Program-made: the position numbers and the translations under genes
Notes under the pieces: generated by a model
Seen by the model: the letters and a program-made list of their open reading frames with translations, nothing else
Told to the model about the DNA's origin: nothing
Database searches by the model: none
Shown: piece after piece, positions 48,891-59,346 of the stretch
How the letters are laid out: each line of letters starts with the position of its first letter
Position numbering within the stretch: position 1 is the first letter of the stretch
Assembly (NCBI GenBank): GCA_030550555.1
Contig: JAUQPD010000016.1
Location: 1-64,000 of the forward strand
Reading direction: 5' to 3'
Origin: Thermodesulfobacteriota bacterium
Lineage (GTDB): Bacteria; Desulfobacterota; Thermodesulfobacteria; Thermodesulfobacteriales; Thermodesulfobacteriaceae
DNA length: 64,000 bases

Positions 48891-50333
48891 TTATAGTTTT
48901 CGTAAATCTGGCTTTTTCCTAATATATTCAATAATAGCTTTTGAAATTGCAGATACTACACGTCGATCAAAGACACTTGGAATAATGTATTCCTCATTTA
49001 ATTCTTCATCTTTTATGACATGGGCAAGGGCCTTTGCGGATTCTAAAAAGATGTCTTCATCAATTTTTTTGGCCTTTGCCTCAAGAAGGCCTTTAAACAG
49101 TCCTGGAAAAGCAAGGGCATTGTTTATCTGATTAGGATAGTCGGATCTACCAGTTGCTAGAATTCTTACATGGGGCATTGCGAGAGTTGGATCAATTTCA
49201 GGATCGGGATTGGCAAGGGCAAAGACCACTCTATCTTTATTCATAGATAAAAGGTCATCAAGAGAGAGAATATTAGGACCAGATAGCCCTATAAAGATGT
49301 CTGCTCCCTTGATTGCAGATGACAAGGAGCCTTTTATATTTTCTGGGTTTGTCAGCTCAGCAATTTCACTCTTATAGGGATTCATATTTTCAGTTCTTCC
49401 ACGATATATGGTTCCATAAGTATCGCAAAGTATAATATTCTCAGCCCCATGGCGTAGGAGTAGCTTTGCAGTGGCAATACCTGATGCTCCAGCACCAGAT
49501 ATGACAATCTTTAGATCCTTCAACCGTTTCTTTAAAATTCTCTCAACATTAATAAGACCAGCGAGAACTACAATTGCAGTTCCATGTTGATCGTCATGCA
49601 CAACAGGGATATCTAACTCTTGGCGGAGCCTCTTTTCAATCTCAAAACATCTGGGAGCAGAGATATCCTCAAGATTAATTCCCCCAAAGACAGGAGATAT
49701 GTATTTGACTGTCTCAACGAAAGTCTCAATTATCTGAGTGCCAATAGCAAGAGGAAAGGCATCGATATTGGCAAGCTCCTTAAAGAGCATACATTTTCCT
49801 TCCATCACAGGTAGAGAAGGAATAGGCCCAAGATTCCCAAGCCCCAACACCGCAGAACCATCAGTGATTACTGCTACAGTGTGGCCTTTAATTGTATATC
49901 TGTAGGCGTCTTCAGGATGTTCCTTAAGGTGCTTGCAGATCCTCGCTACACCAGGTGTATAAACACGAGCTAGGTCCTCATAATTGATTATTGAGACCTT
50001 GTTCTGTATGGATATCTTTCCACCTTCGTGAATTTGAAAGGTTCTATCAACTACTCTTAAGACCTTTATATCACCTAATTTTTTTAGTCTTCTAACGATT
50101 TCTTTTTCGTGTTCCTCACCCTTTGTATTAATAGTAATGTCTCTAATGACTTTATCCTTTTCTACTTTTACTATTTGGATATCACGAATGTCCCCATCAG
50201 CACTTGCAATAACCTGAGCTATACGGGCAAAATTACCAACAACATTAGGAATCTCTAATCTGACCGTTACTGAGTAACCAGGACTTTGACGCCCCATAAC
50301 TAAAAGCAGATAAAATATCTTCGAATAAATCAT
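48891..50333 (-). CDS. NAD(P)-dependent malic enzyme with N-terminal ACT domain
   Basis: YTPGVARICKHL, VITDGSAVLGLGNLGP, DDQHGTAIVVLAGL, ISGAGASGIA; start may be 50297. Confidence 0.95.
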   Translation of the reverse strand: MIYSKIFYLLLVMGRQSPGYSVTVRLEIPNVVGNFARIAQVIASADGDIRDIQIVKVEKDKVIRDITINTKGEEHEKEIVRRLKKLGDIKVLRVVDRTFQIHEGGKISIQNKVSIINYEDLARVYTPGVARICKHLKEHPEDAYRYTIKGHTVAVITDGSAVLGLGNLGPIPSLPVMEGKCMLFKELANIDAFPLAIGTQIIETFVETVKYISPVFGGINLEDISAPRCFEIEKRLRQELDIPVVHDDQHGTAIVVLAGLINVERILKKRLKDLKIVISGAGASGIATAKLLLRHGAENIILCDTYGTIYRGRTENMNPYKSEIAELTNPENIKGSLSSAIKGADIFIGLSGPNILSLDDLLSMNKDRVVFALANPDPEIDPTLAMPHVRILATGRSDYPNQINNALAFPGLFKGLLEAKAKKIDEDIFLESAKALAHVIKDEELNEEYIIPSVFDRRVVSAISKAIIEYIRKKPDLRKL

Positions 50334-50338
50334 ATTAT

Positions 50339-50351
50339 ACCATTAAATGGT
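50339..50351. promoter_or_regulatory. Palindrome ACCATT-A-AATGGT in the malic-enzyme/SDH divergent intergenic region
   Basis: Perfect 6-1-6 palindrome. Confidence 0.3.
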
Positions 50352-50463
50352 TTAAAAATTTACGTAAGTGAAAAATTTCCCATATAAAGAATAAATAATT
50401 CCTCCTTTTTAGGTATCTATGGGTAGTTCATTTTCTGTGTTTTGGGGTTAAAATTTATGCGTT

Positions 50464-52197
50464 ATGGAGGAGAAGAGGCATTATTTTGATGTAGTAGTTA
50501 TTGGTTCTGGGCTTGCAGGACTTAGGGCGAGCATTGAGGCGGTAAAGGTGGGATCGGTTGCAGTCTTAACTAAGCTCTATCCTACTAGGTCACATTCTAC
50601 TGCTGCCCAGGGAGGCATTGGTGCAGCTCTTGGAAATGAAGAACCAGATGACCCCGCGTGGCATACCTTTGACACTGTAAAAGGAAGCGATTATCTCGGT
50701 GATCAGGATGCCATAGAGCTAATGTGTTATGAAGCTATCCCCACGGTTATAGAACTTGAGCACATGGGAGTTCCCTTTTCCAGGACACCTGAGGGTAAGA
50801 TAGCCCAGAGGCGTTTTGGAGGACACACAAAGCATTTTGGGGCAGAGCCGGTAAGAAGGGCCTGTTACTCTGCTGATAGAACCGGGCATGCTGTTCTTTT
50901 TGCCCTCTTTGAACAGGCTAATCGCCTGGGTGTAAGGTTTTTTGAAGAGTGCCAAGTCCTGGACATTGTAATTGAAGATAACAAAGTGCAGGGGATCATA
51001 GCCCTTGAGTTAAAGAGTGGAATCCTCCATATTTTTGAGGCAAAAGCGGTAGTCGTTGCGGTTGGCGGTTTTGGAAGGCTCTTCAAAGTAACTTCAAATG
51101 CCCTTGCAAGCACTGGTGAGTGTCTCAGTATGCTCTTTGAGCAAGGGGTCCCTCTTGAGGATATGGAATTCTTTCAGTTCCATCCAACAGGAATCTATGG
51201 TCTTGGAATCCTTATCACTGAAGGGGCAAGAGGAGAAGGGGGGATTTTGATCAATGGTCTTGGCGAACGGTTTATGGAAAAATATGCCCCTACACTTAAG
51301 GATCTCGCTCCAAGAGATGTCGTTGCAAGAGCTATGCTACAAGAAATCAGAGAGGGTAGGGGAATCAATGGCAAAGATTATGTTTACTTAGACTTAAGAC
51401 ATATCCCAAGAGAAATCATTGAAAAAAGACTGCCTGAAATAAGCTCTTTCTGTAAGATCTATCTTGGAATTGATCCTGCAGAGGCTCCAATACCAGTTGC
51501 TCCAACTGCCCATTATGCTATGGGTGGGATCCCAACGGATATCCATGGCAGGGTCAGAGCTGATATCGGGGAAACCTTTATTGAAGGACTCTATTCTGCT
51601 GGAGAATGTGCCTGTGTTTCAGTGCATGGAGCAAATAGACTTGGCTGTAATTCCCTACTTGATACACTTGTGTTCGGAAGACAGGCAGGTAAACATATTG
51701 TGCAAAACTTTAAGGACCTCACCAAAGGCTCAGTTCCAAGGGCCCGTATCGAGAGAGTGAAAGACATGATCAAAGACTTTATAAATAGAAAAGGAAAAGA
51801 GAGGCTCTCAAACCTCAGAGAGGAACTTCAGGAGGTAATGACAACCTACTGTTCAGTCTTTAGAGATGAAGAGGGCTTAAAAAGGGCAATAGAGTCTATT
51901 AGGGACCTTCGCGAGAGGTTCAAATACATATCTCTACGGGATAGTTCACTCATTTTTAACCAGGAACTCCTGAATGCCTTTGAGCTTTATCATATGTTTA
52001 ATTTAGCAGAAGTTATAGCACAATCCGCTCTTATGAGAACTGAAAGTAGAGGTGCCCACTATAGGGTGGATTTCCCAAGTAGAGATGATGAGGCCTGGCT
52101 AAAACACACCTTTGCCTTTAAAAGGGGAGAAGAGATTGTCTTTAAATATAGACCCGTAATGATCACCAAATTTACACCTCAGGAGAGGAAATTTTAG
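50464..52197 (+). CDS. sdhA: Succinate dehydrogenase/fumarate reductase flavoprotein subunit
   Basis: [61 protein letters not shown]. Confidence 0.95.
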   Translation: MEEKRHYFDVVVIGSGLAGLRASIEAVKVGSVAVLTKLYPTRSHSTAAQGGIGAALGNEEPDDPAWHTFDTVKGSDYLGDQDAIELMCYEAIPTVIELEHMGVPFSRTPEGKIAQRRFGGHTKHFGAEPVRRACYSADRTGHAVLFALFEQANRLGVRFFEECQVLDIVIEDNKVQGIIALELKSGILHIFEAKAVVVAVGGFGRLFKVTSNALASTGECLSMLFEQGVPLEDMEFFQFHPTGIYGLGILITEGARGEGGILINGLGERFMEKYAPTLKDLAPRDVVARAMLQEIREGRGINGKDYVYLDLRHIPREIIEKRLPEISSFCKIYLGIDPAEAPIPVAPTAHYAMGGIPTDIHGRVRADIGETFIEGLYSAGECACVSVHGANRLGCNSLLDTLVFGRQAGKHIVQNFKDLTKGSVPRARIERVKDMIKDFINRKGKERLSNLREELQEVMTTYCSVFRDEEGLKRAIESIRDLRERFKYISLRDSSLIFNQELLNAFELYHMFNLAEVIAQSALMRTESRGAHYRVDFPSRDDEAWLKHTFAFKRGEEIVFKYRPVMITKFTPQERKF

Positions 52198-52204
52198 TTC
52201 CTCT

Positions 52205-52924
52205 ATGGAAGAGAAAGTCTACATTTTTCGTATAAAAAGATTTAATCCTCAGAGTGGGCCTGAAAGCTATTTTCAGGACTTTGAGATAGTTCTCAGCGAA
52301 TATGAGAGAGTCCTTGATGGATTGCTCAAGATCCAAAGCGAATTAGATCCATCTCTTGCCTTTCGTAGATCCTGTGCCCACGGGATATGTGGTTCTTGTG
52401 CAATGCGAATTAATAAGAAAAATCGCCTTGCCTGTCAAACCTTAGTAAAGGAGCTCCCTAAAGTTATTACCATTGAGCCTCTTCCTGGGCTTCCTGTGAT
52501 TAAAGATCTTGTAGTAGATATGGACCCTTTCTTTGAAAAGATAGCTGAGGTCATGCCCTATCTCATAAATCGGGACCCTCCTCCTGAAAGAGAACGCCTT
52601 CAAAGACCTGAGGACCAGGAAAAAATCCTTGAAGCCATAACATGCATACTCTGTGGCTGTTGCACTACTTCCTGTCCTGTCTATCAGCAATCAAAGGATT
52701 ACATAGGGCCATCAGCACTTCTTCGAGCCTACAGATTTATCTTCGACACAAGAGATCAGGCAGGCAAGGAAAGGCTCGAGCGCATCACTTCCAAAATAGG
52801 CCTCTTTCACTGCCACAGTGCTCTCAAGTGTCTCAATGCTTGTCCCAAAGGGATTGACCTTCCCGCTCACATTTTCAAACTCAAAAAACTTGCTCTCAAG
52901 ACCGCAATTAGGAGGAAAGACTAA
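52205..52924 (+). CDS. sdhB: Succinate dehydrogenase/fumarate reductase iron-sulfur subunit
   Basis: RRSCAHGICGSCAMRIN, CILCGCCTTSCPVY, CHSALKCLNACPKGID. Confidence 0.95.
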   Translation: MEEKVYIFRIKRFNPQSGPESYFQDFEIVLSEYERVLDGLLKIQSELDPSLAFRRSCAHGICGSCAMRINKKNRLACQTLVKELPKVITIEPLPGLPVIKDLVVDMDPFFEKIAEVMPYLINRDPPPERERLQRPEDQEKILEAITCILCGCCTTSCPVYQQSKDYIGPSALLRAYRFIFDTRDQAGKERLERITSKIGLFHCHSALKCLNACPKGIDLPAHIFKLKKLALKTAIRRKD

Positions 52925-53232
52925 TGTTCCTTCTTCATCGCCTCTCAGGTATCCTCCTTTTCCTTTTTATTCTTATTCACATCTCAACTACAAATAAACT
53001 CAAAAATGATACTACAAACGAATTTTACTATTTTCTAAAGAGCATACCTTTTATAAACTTTTTTGAGTATATATTGATTCTTCTTGTTCTTATTCATACT
53101 TGTCTTGGTATTAGAATTCTTCTACTTGAATCAGAACTTGTATCTGCAAGAAATATTAATGTTAATATAGCTATTATTGTCCTATTTTTTATTCTTTCTT
53201 TGCTGATTTTAATTTTAGGTGACTTTTTATGA
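52924..53232 (+). CDS. Putative SDH/FRD cytochrome b membrane anchor (SdhC-like)
   Basis: Start overlaps the sdhB stop; LHRLSGILLFLFILIHI plus two further TM segments. Confidence 0.8.
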   Translation: MFLLHRLSGILLFLFILIHISTTNKLKNDTTNEFYYFLKSIPFINFFEYILILLVLIHTCLGIRILLLESELVSARNINVNIAIIVLFFILSLLILILGDFL

Positions 53233-53546
53233 TTAGTGTTTGGCTCTGGTTCTTGCATAGAATTACTGGTTTTCTCTTAATTTTTTTCTTGCTTCTACAC
53301 ATATTATATTTTCATGTCCTTGAAAATGGTTATAGTGCCTCTGAAATTGAAAATAGACTTAACTCAACAAAATGGAAAACTTTTTATCTCTTGTTTCTCT
53401 TTTCTGCAATCTACCATGGAAGCTATGGTATGGTTACAATAATAAGAGAATATTTTAATAAATCTAAAGTCCTATATATTTTTTATTTTCTCATATTTGT
53501 TGCAATTTTATATATGTTATTCTTTGGATTGTCCTTTATTTTTTAG
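53229..53546 (+). CDS. Putative SDH/FRD membrane anchor (SdhD-like)
   Basis: ATGA overlap with the preceding gene; LHRITGFLLIFFLLLHI, YHGSYGM. Confidence 0.8.
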   Translation: MISVWLWFLHRITGFLLIFFLLLHILYFHVLENGYSASEIENRLNSTKWKTFYLLFLFSAIYHGSYGMVTIIREYFNKSKVLYIFYFLIFVAILYMLFFGLSFIF

Positions 53547-53726
53547 GCTTTAATAATAAGAATTCTGAAAGTGACTACATACTCACCTTTTTGTGCATGG
53601 GACTAATATGCTTTTTATTTTTTTGATGTCTTAGCTTCTTGAAAGTTCAGATAATCGAAATTATTCTAAATGATGTAAAAATTGGGGTATGTAATAAATT
53701 CTTAAATTAGTATCTGGTCGTAAAAG

Positions 53727-55025
53727 GTGAGAAAGGCCCTTGTATTCTATCATAGGCGAGAAAATCGTTATAGTTTTAATGCCTTGCTCGGTGCTGTTGA
53801 GGAGTTTTTGCTGGAGGGTCCCTATAGGGATTCGGTTTTCTTTCCAAAGAATCAAGTGGAGTTATTAAGGCTTCTTCAAGAAATTGATGCAAGTTACAAA
53901 GAGGTCTTTCTGTTTATTTCCTTTTTTACAACTCAGTTTTGGGAGATAAGGAGTCTATTAGAGAAACTTAAGAATTTGAGGGGGCCTTTTAGGTTAATCA
54001 AGGTTGCTGGTGGACCTCATGCTTCCGCACTACCTCAAGAGACACTCCTTATGGGTTTTGACTTTGTCCTTATAGGAGAAGGTGAGAAGACCTTTTTGAC
54101 TTTTCTTAGAGACTATGTGCAGGATGGAGGAGAACTGCCAGATAGAGGACTTGCCTATTGGTCTGAAGGAAGGATTGTGCGAACATCTAAATCTGAGATG
54201 GTTGATTTAGACCAATACCCTCCATTTTCCTTGCGACTAAACAAAATAGGACCTCTTGAGATCACAAGAGGTTGTCCCTTTCTCTGTAAATATTGTCAAA
54301 CCCCAAGGCTCTTTGGTGCCAAGGTACGCCATCGTTCCCTTGAGAAAATTTTCTTCTACGCAGAAGCTCTACTGAAACGGGGAATTAGAGATCTTCGTTT
54401 TATCACTCCGAATGCCTTTTCCTACGGCTCTCCAGATGGAAGGGAGCTCAATCTTCCACATCTTACAGAGCTATTAAGAGGGCTATCATCTCTTACGAGA
54501 ATCCATGGGGGTAGAATATTTTTTGGAACTTTTCCCTCTGAGGTAAGACCAGAACATGTAACTGAGGAGACCCTGAATTTGATAAAGACCTATTGTGCCA
54601 ATGACAGTCTTGTAATTGGTGCTCAAACAGGAAGTGAAAGACTGCTTAAAGTGCTACAAAGAGGACACACAGTTGAGGACGTAAGACGAGCTGTGATTCT
54701 TACTCACAAGGCAGGTCTAAAGGCAAAAGTGGATTTCATCTTTGGACTTCCAGGGGAGACTGAAGAGGACCTAAAAGAGAGCATAAGCTTTATGGAAGAA
54801 TTAGCAAGTATGGGAGCAGTAATACATGCCCACACCTTTATGCCCCTTCCTCAGACCCCATTCATGTATAAACCAGCAGGAAAAGTATCAAAAGAAATCT
54901 TTGAATTCATAAGGAAATACCTACCGAAGGGACAAGTCTTTGGCCTTTGGGAGAAGCAGATGTCCCTTGCAGGTGAAATGGAGAAACTTTATAAGTCACA
55001 CCTTAGGAAAAGACTATTACCTTGA
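53727..55025 (+). CDS. B12-binding/radical SAM protein, MJ_1487 (TIGR04013)-like
   Basis: RENRYSFNALLGAVEE, TRGCPFLCKYCQTPRLFG; GTG start. Confidence 0.9.
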   Translation: MRKALVFYHRRENRYSFNALLGAVEEFLLEGPYRDSVFFPKNQVELLRLLQEIDASYKEVFLFISFFTTQFWEIRSLLEKLKNLRGPFRLIKVAGGPHASALPQETLLMGFDFVLIGEGEKTFLTFLRDYVQDGGELPDRGLAYWSEGRIVRTSKSEMVDLDQYPPFSLRLNKIGPLEITRGCPFLCKYCQTPRLFGAKVRHRSLEKIFFYAEALLKRGIRDLRFITPNAFSYGSPDGRELNLPHLTELLRGLSSLTRIHGGRIFFGTFPSEVRPEHVTEETLNLIKTYCANDSLVIGAQTGSERLLKVLQRGHTVEDVRRAVILTHKAGLKAKVDFIFGLPGETEEDLKESISFMEELASMGAVIHAHTFMPLPQTPFMYKPAGKVSKEIFEFIRKYLPKGQVFGLWEKQMSLAGEMEKLYKSHLRKRLLP

Positions 55026-55093
55026 AAAAGCCAACCTGAGTGATAACATCAAGACATTAAAAAACTCATAAGTTTCTTCTGAGGTTTTGCAAT

Positions 55094-56221
55094 ATGAACA
55101 GAAGAATTGGTATTTATTTCCTGATTGGTATTATTCTAATTTTTTTAGGGCTTTTTGTTTACTACATTTGGTATAGGCATAACTATGTAACAACTGATGC
55201 TATTTTTGTTCAAGCAGACCGTATGATTTATGTAAGTTTTACAAAAGTCAATGGAAGAATAATTAAATTATACAAGCGTGAGGGGGAGAGGGTAGAGGAA
55301 GGAGAAATTTTAGCGGAGTTAGAGCCAAGGGATTATTTTATTCGTTTAAGGCAGGTTGAGGAGGAACTTGGACGAATTGATGCAGAAAAGAGGTCACTAA
55401 TATTAAATCGGGAGAGGTTATCGCAGGAGCTACAGCTTCGTTTAGATCAAACAAGACGACAAATAGAGGCTATTAGAAATCGTCGCGAGGCTAAGAAATA
55501 TCAGATTGATGCGGTAAAAGCAAGGCTTGAGCTGATAAGAAAGGATAGGGAACGTCTCCAGAGGCTTTATCAGGAGGGTTTGATTTCCCTTAGAGATCTC
55601 GAATTAAAGGAGACTGAGGAGAGGGAGCTTGGGGATCAGTTAAGAGGGCTTTTAGCTGAATACACAGCGATGGAAAAGGATATTGAGGTCTTAGAGAGGA
55701 CTCTTCAAATTCTTGAAAATGAGTTCTATGCAGTGAAGGCCCTTCAGGCACAGGTTGAAGCCCTAAGATTTCAAAAGGGAGTCGTGATGGAGAAGAGGTC
55801 TGAGGCAGAGCTTTTTGTGGAATATACTGTTTTAAGGAGTCCTCTAAGGGGATACATTGCCAAGAAATTCCATTCAGAAGGGGACGTAGTTGGACCTGGG
55901 GAGCCAATCTATGCCATAGTTGATCCTGAGAGTTTTTACATTCTTGTTCTTCTTGAAGAGACAAAGCTGAGTGGGGTTACCAAAGGAGCAAGAGCAAAGA
56001 TAAAACTTGATGCCTATCCTGGAAAGACATGGGAGGGTGAGGTAGAGGAGATACTTCCTGCCTCTTCAGCAACTTTTGCCCTTGTGCCTAGGGATATCTC
56101 TGCAGGTGAGTTTACCAAACTTGCCCAGAGAATCCCAGTAAGGGTCAAAATCCTTTCCGGAGATCGGTCGCTACTTCGTGTGGGTCTCGGAGGCAGTATT
56201 GAAATAAAAAGAAGTCGTTAA
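55094..56221 (+). CDS. HlyD/EmrA-family efflux periplasmic adaptor
   Basis: N-terminal TM; TTDAIFVQADRMIYVSFTKVNGRIIKLYKREGERVEEGEILAELEPRDY; coiled coil; SPLRGYIAKKF. Confidence 0.92.
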   Translation: MNRRIGIYFLIGIILIFLGLFVYYIWYRHNYVTTDAIFVQADRMIYVSFTKVNGRIIKLYKREGERVEEGEILAELEPRDYFIRLRQVEEELGRIDAEKRSLILNRERLSQELQLRLDQTRRQIEAIRNRREAKKYQIDAVKARLELIRKDRERLQRLYQEGLISLRDLELKETEERELGDQLRGLLAEYTAMEKDIEVLERTLQILENEFYAVKALQAQVEALRFQKGVVMEKRSEAELFVEYTVLRSPLRGYIAKKFHSEGDVVGPGEPIYAIVDPESFYILVLLEETKLSGVTKGARAKIKLDAYPGKTWEGEVEEILPASSATFALVPRDISAGEFTKLAQRIPVRVKILSGDRSLLRVGLGGSIEIKRSR

Positions 56222-56231
56222 AAGCCTTGCT

Positions 56232-57794
56232 ATGAATATTCAAGATTTTTACATCAATATCAATCCAAAAGAAAGGGCAATTATTACTGCAATTGTGATG
56301 GTTGGGTTTTTCATGGCAATTCTTGATACAACAATTGTTGATATTGTAGTGCCTAAAATGATGGGAGCTTTATCTACTGATCTCTATGGAGTGCAGTGGG
56401 TTATAACGAGCTATATGATGTCTGCAGCAACTGCTTTACTTTTCACTGAGAATTTTGCAAGATATATTGGCTATTCCTATACCTTTTTGATTGGGCTGGG
56501 AGTATTCACTGGTTCGAGTCTTTTGTGCGGAACAGCTCAGAACTTGTTGCAGATGATAATTTACAGGGTCCTTCAAGGAATAGGTGAGGCCTTTATTGCT
56601 GCTTCTGCTCAAACTATCCTTGTATCTGTATATCCACCTCAGAAAAGGGGCCTTGCGATGGGAATCTTTGGCTTAGGAGTAAGTTTTGCACCAGCCCTTG
56701 GTCCAACCCTCGGTGGTCTCATTACCGAATATATGAACTGGAGATGGATCTTCTTCATAAATATCCCAATAGGAATTATAAATCTCATAGCAGGGCTCAT
56801 CTTCCTTCCAAAGACTCTTGGTAGAGAGAGGATTTTCCATTTCAATTTCTTGAGTTACCTCTTCATAGCAACTGCAACTATTTCATTGTTAATTATGCTT
56901 TCAAAAGGACAGCAACTTGGTTGGTGGCAGTCAGACTTAATAGTAAAACTTCTTTTTATAAGCATTCTTAGTTTTGCCTTTTATTTTCTTTCTGAATTCA
57001 CCTCTAAAAAACCTCTCTTAGATCTTTCTATCTATAGAATTCCTGAATTTGGACTTCCAATGGGTATGCATTTTTTTGTTCTTGGCTTTGGGATGTACCA
57101 AATATTCTACCTATTACCACTTTACTATGAACACTTAAAGGGATTAACTACTTTTCAAGCAGGTGTCCATATCATGCATTTTGCCTTTTTTATTGGTACC
57201 TTTAGCATCATTTCAGGATATCTTTCTGATAGAATATCTCCCTCAATTATTCTCCTTTTTAGTTCACTCCTTTTTCTCTTTACTAGTTATTTTCTTATAC
57301 CACAGCTAAATTACTATACACCAACTTGGAAGGCAACACTTCTTACAATTCCTCTTGGCATTTCAATGGGAACCTTTTTTGCTCCTTTGACAGCTCTTTC
57401 AATTAGAAGTCTCGGTGAGAAAACAGGCCTTGGAGTAGTTCTTATGCACTATCAACGGTTTGTAGGAGGTTCCTTTGGAACTGCTATAGCAACCAACCAT
57501 CTTGAATATTATAAGAACGAAAATTTTTTGCGACTCACTGAAATACAAAATTACCATGTTGCTCACGAATTCCTTGAAAAGGGAACAGTTATAGCACAGA
57601 AATTCTTTCCAGAAGCCCTAGCAGAAAAGAAAATAAGGGCTTTGCTCTATAAGGCCCAATACCTTCAGGCTCTGAGCTGGTCTTTCCAGGCAACCTTTAA
57701 GGCTGTTGCCTTTTGGGGCCTAATAGGTATATCCTTTCTCTTTGCCTTCTTTTTACTCAAGTGGTTAAGAAGTTCTAAGCTTAAAAAGGGTTAG
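56232..57794 (+). CDS. DHA2-family MFS multidrug efflux transporter (EmrB-like)
   Basis: [17 protein letters not shown]...[47 protein letters not shown]. Confidence 0.95.
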   Translation: MNIQDFYININPKERAIITAIVMVGFFMAILDTTIVDIVVPKMMGALSTDLYGVQWVITSYMMSAATALLFTENFARYIGYSYTFLIGLGVFTGSSLLCGTAQNLLQMIIYRVLQGIGEAFIAASAQTILVSVYPPQKRGLAMGIFGLGVSFAPALGPTLGGLITEYMNWRWIFFINIPIGIINLIAGLIFLPKTLGRERIFHFNFLSYLFIATATISLLIMLSKGQQLGWWQSDLIVKLLFISILSFAFYFLSEFTSKKPLLDLSIYRIPEFGLPMGMHFFVLGFGMYQIFYLLPLYYEHLKGLTTFQAGVHIMHFAFFIGTFSIISGYLSDRISPSIILLFSSLLFLFTSYFLIPQLNYYTPTWKATLLTIPLGISMGTFFAPLTALSIRSLGEKTGLGVVLMHYQRFVGGSFGTAIATNHLEYYKNENFLRLTEIQNYHVAHEFLEKGTVIAQKFFPEALAEKKIRALLYKAQYLQALSWSFQATFKAVAFWGLIGISFLFAFFLLKWLRSSKLKKG

Positions 57795-59098
57795 TGCCCT
57801 CCTTTGAGAAATTTATAGGCATGCTCATAGATTTTAATAGCGCAGTATTCACCGCACATACTGCAGGCTTTACTGCGGGAGATTCCACCTTCAAGACGAT
57901 ATCTTCTTGCTTTTTCAGGATCTATGGAGAGTTCAATTTGTCTTTCCCAATCTAATTTAGCTCTTGCCTTTGCCATCTCTAAATCCCATTCCCAGGCCCC
58001 TTTTATGCCTTTTACGAGATCAGCAACATGGGCAGCTATTTTAGATGCAATAAGGCCTTCTTTAACGTCATCAACAGTGGGTAGACGTAAATGTTCTGCT
58101 GGGGTTAGGTAGCAGAGAAAATCTGCTCCTGCTGAGGCAGCAATTGCTCCACCAATTGCTCCAACAATATGGTCATATCCTGGGGCAATGTCAGTGGGAA
58201 GAGGGCCTAAAACATAAAAAGGTGCACCGTGACAGAGACGCTTTTGTAGTTTTATATTGGCTTCAATTTGATCAAGGGGCACATGCCCAGGCCCTTCAAT
58301 CATAACCTGAACGCCTTTATCCCAGGCTCGAAGTGTAAGTTCTCCGAGAATGATCAACTCCTGGATCTGAGGCCCATCAGTGGCATCAGCAATACAACCA
58401 GGCCTTATGCCATCACCAAGGGAGAGAGTTATATCGTAAGTCCTTGCAAGGTCAAGAAGTTCGTCAAAATATTCATAAAGTGGATTTTCTTTATTGTTAT
58501 AGACCATCCATTCGATAATGAAGGAACCACCTCTGGAGACAACTCCTAAGATTCTCTCCTTATTTTTCAGTCTCTCAAGGGTGTGGCGTGTAATACCACA
58601 ATGAACAGTCATAAAATCTACACCATCTTCTGCTTGGCGATGTATAACATCAAATATTTCAGATACTGTCATTTCTACGATTGATTTGTGATGTTTTTCT
58701 ACTGCCTCAAGTGCTGCTTGATAGATGGGAACTGTTCCAAGAGGAAGAGGACAATTTTCCCTGATTATCTTTCTTATTTCATCAATAGGACCTCCTGTAG
58801 ATAGATCCATCACTGTATCCGCATTATATTTTAGGGCAATTTCCAGTTTTTTTAGTTCCTCTTCAATGTGAGGCCTATCCTTTGAAGTGCCAATATTTAC
58901 GTTAACTTTTGTTTTAAGGCCTTTTCCAATTGCACAAGGTTTAGTTACCTTGCCTTTCTTGTTTTTACAGATCACGATTTCTCCCTTAGCAAGCCCTTGG
59001 GCTATGTATTCAGGAGAAACTCCCTCAGCCTCAGCACAAATTCGCATTTCCTCAGTAATAATCCCTTTCTCTGCTAAGACCTTTAGTGTTTCAACCAT
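57791..59098 (-). CDS. thiC: Phosphomethylpyrimidine synthase ThiC
   Basis: [42 protein letters not shown]-terminal FeS motif. Confidence 0.97.
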   Translation of the reverse strand: MVETLKVLAEKGIITEEMRICAEAEGVSPEYIAQGLAKGEIVICKNKKGKVTKPCAIGKGLKTKVNVNIGTSKDRPHIEEELKKLEIALKYNADTVMDLSTGGPIDEIRKIIRENCPLPLGTVPIYQAALEAVEKHHKSIVEMTVSEIFDVIHRQAEDGVDFMTVHCGITRHTLERLKNKERILGVVSRGGSFIIEWMVYNNKENPLYEYFDELLDLARTYDITLSLGDGIRPGCIADATDGPQIQELIILGELTLRAWDKGVQVMIEGPGHVPLDQIEANIKLQKRLCHGAPFYVLGPLPTDIAPGYDHIVGAIGGAIAASAGADFLCYLTPAEHLRLPTVDDVKEGLIASKIAAHVADLVKGIKGAWEWDLEMAKARAKLDWERQIELSIDPEKARRYRLEGGISRSKACSMCGEYCAIKIYEHAYKFLKGGH

Positions 59099-59346
59099 CT
59101 CTTCACCCCATGTTTTAGTATTTTTCCTTTTTAATAATTATAAAACTAAGTCAAGTTTTTAGACACAACTTGCTAAAAAAGGCACATAGATTAAAATAAT
59201 TAAATCTGTTAAGTTTTAAATCTAAACATAAATTGGCAAATTCCATCTGCTCTAATTCTGCAGTACTCCTTCTTATACTTTTTTTTGATTGAGTGCTTTC
59301 CCTTAAGGTCCTTGAAAATAGCACTTTAGAAAATTATACTTAGGGC

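Noticed and set aside
48872-48931. Upstream extension of the TAXI binding protein overlapping malic enzyme
   Set aside because: The ATG at 48871 has a strong GGAGGGAGGG SD and begins a proper signal peptide; the extension is likely an annotation artefact.
56505-56525. tRNA T-loop-like string ggttcgagtc
   Set aside because: Lies inside the emrB-like coding frame (TGSSLLCG) with no surrounding cloverleaf.
57791-57794. Shared stop codons (TTAG) of the convergent emrB-like gene and thiC
   Set aside because: Real but ordinary compact-genome packing; not worth separate follow-up.
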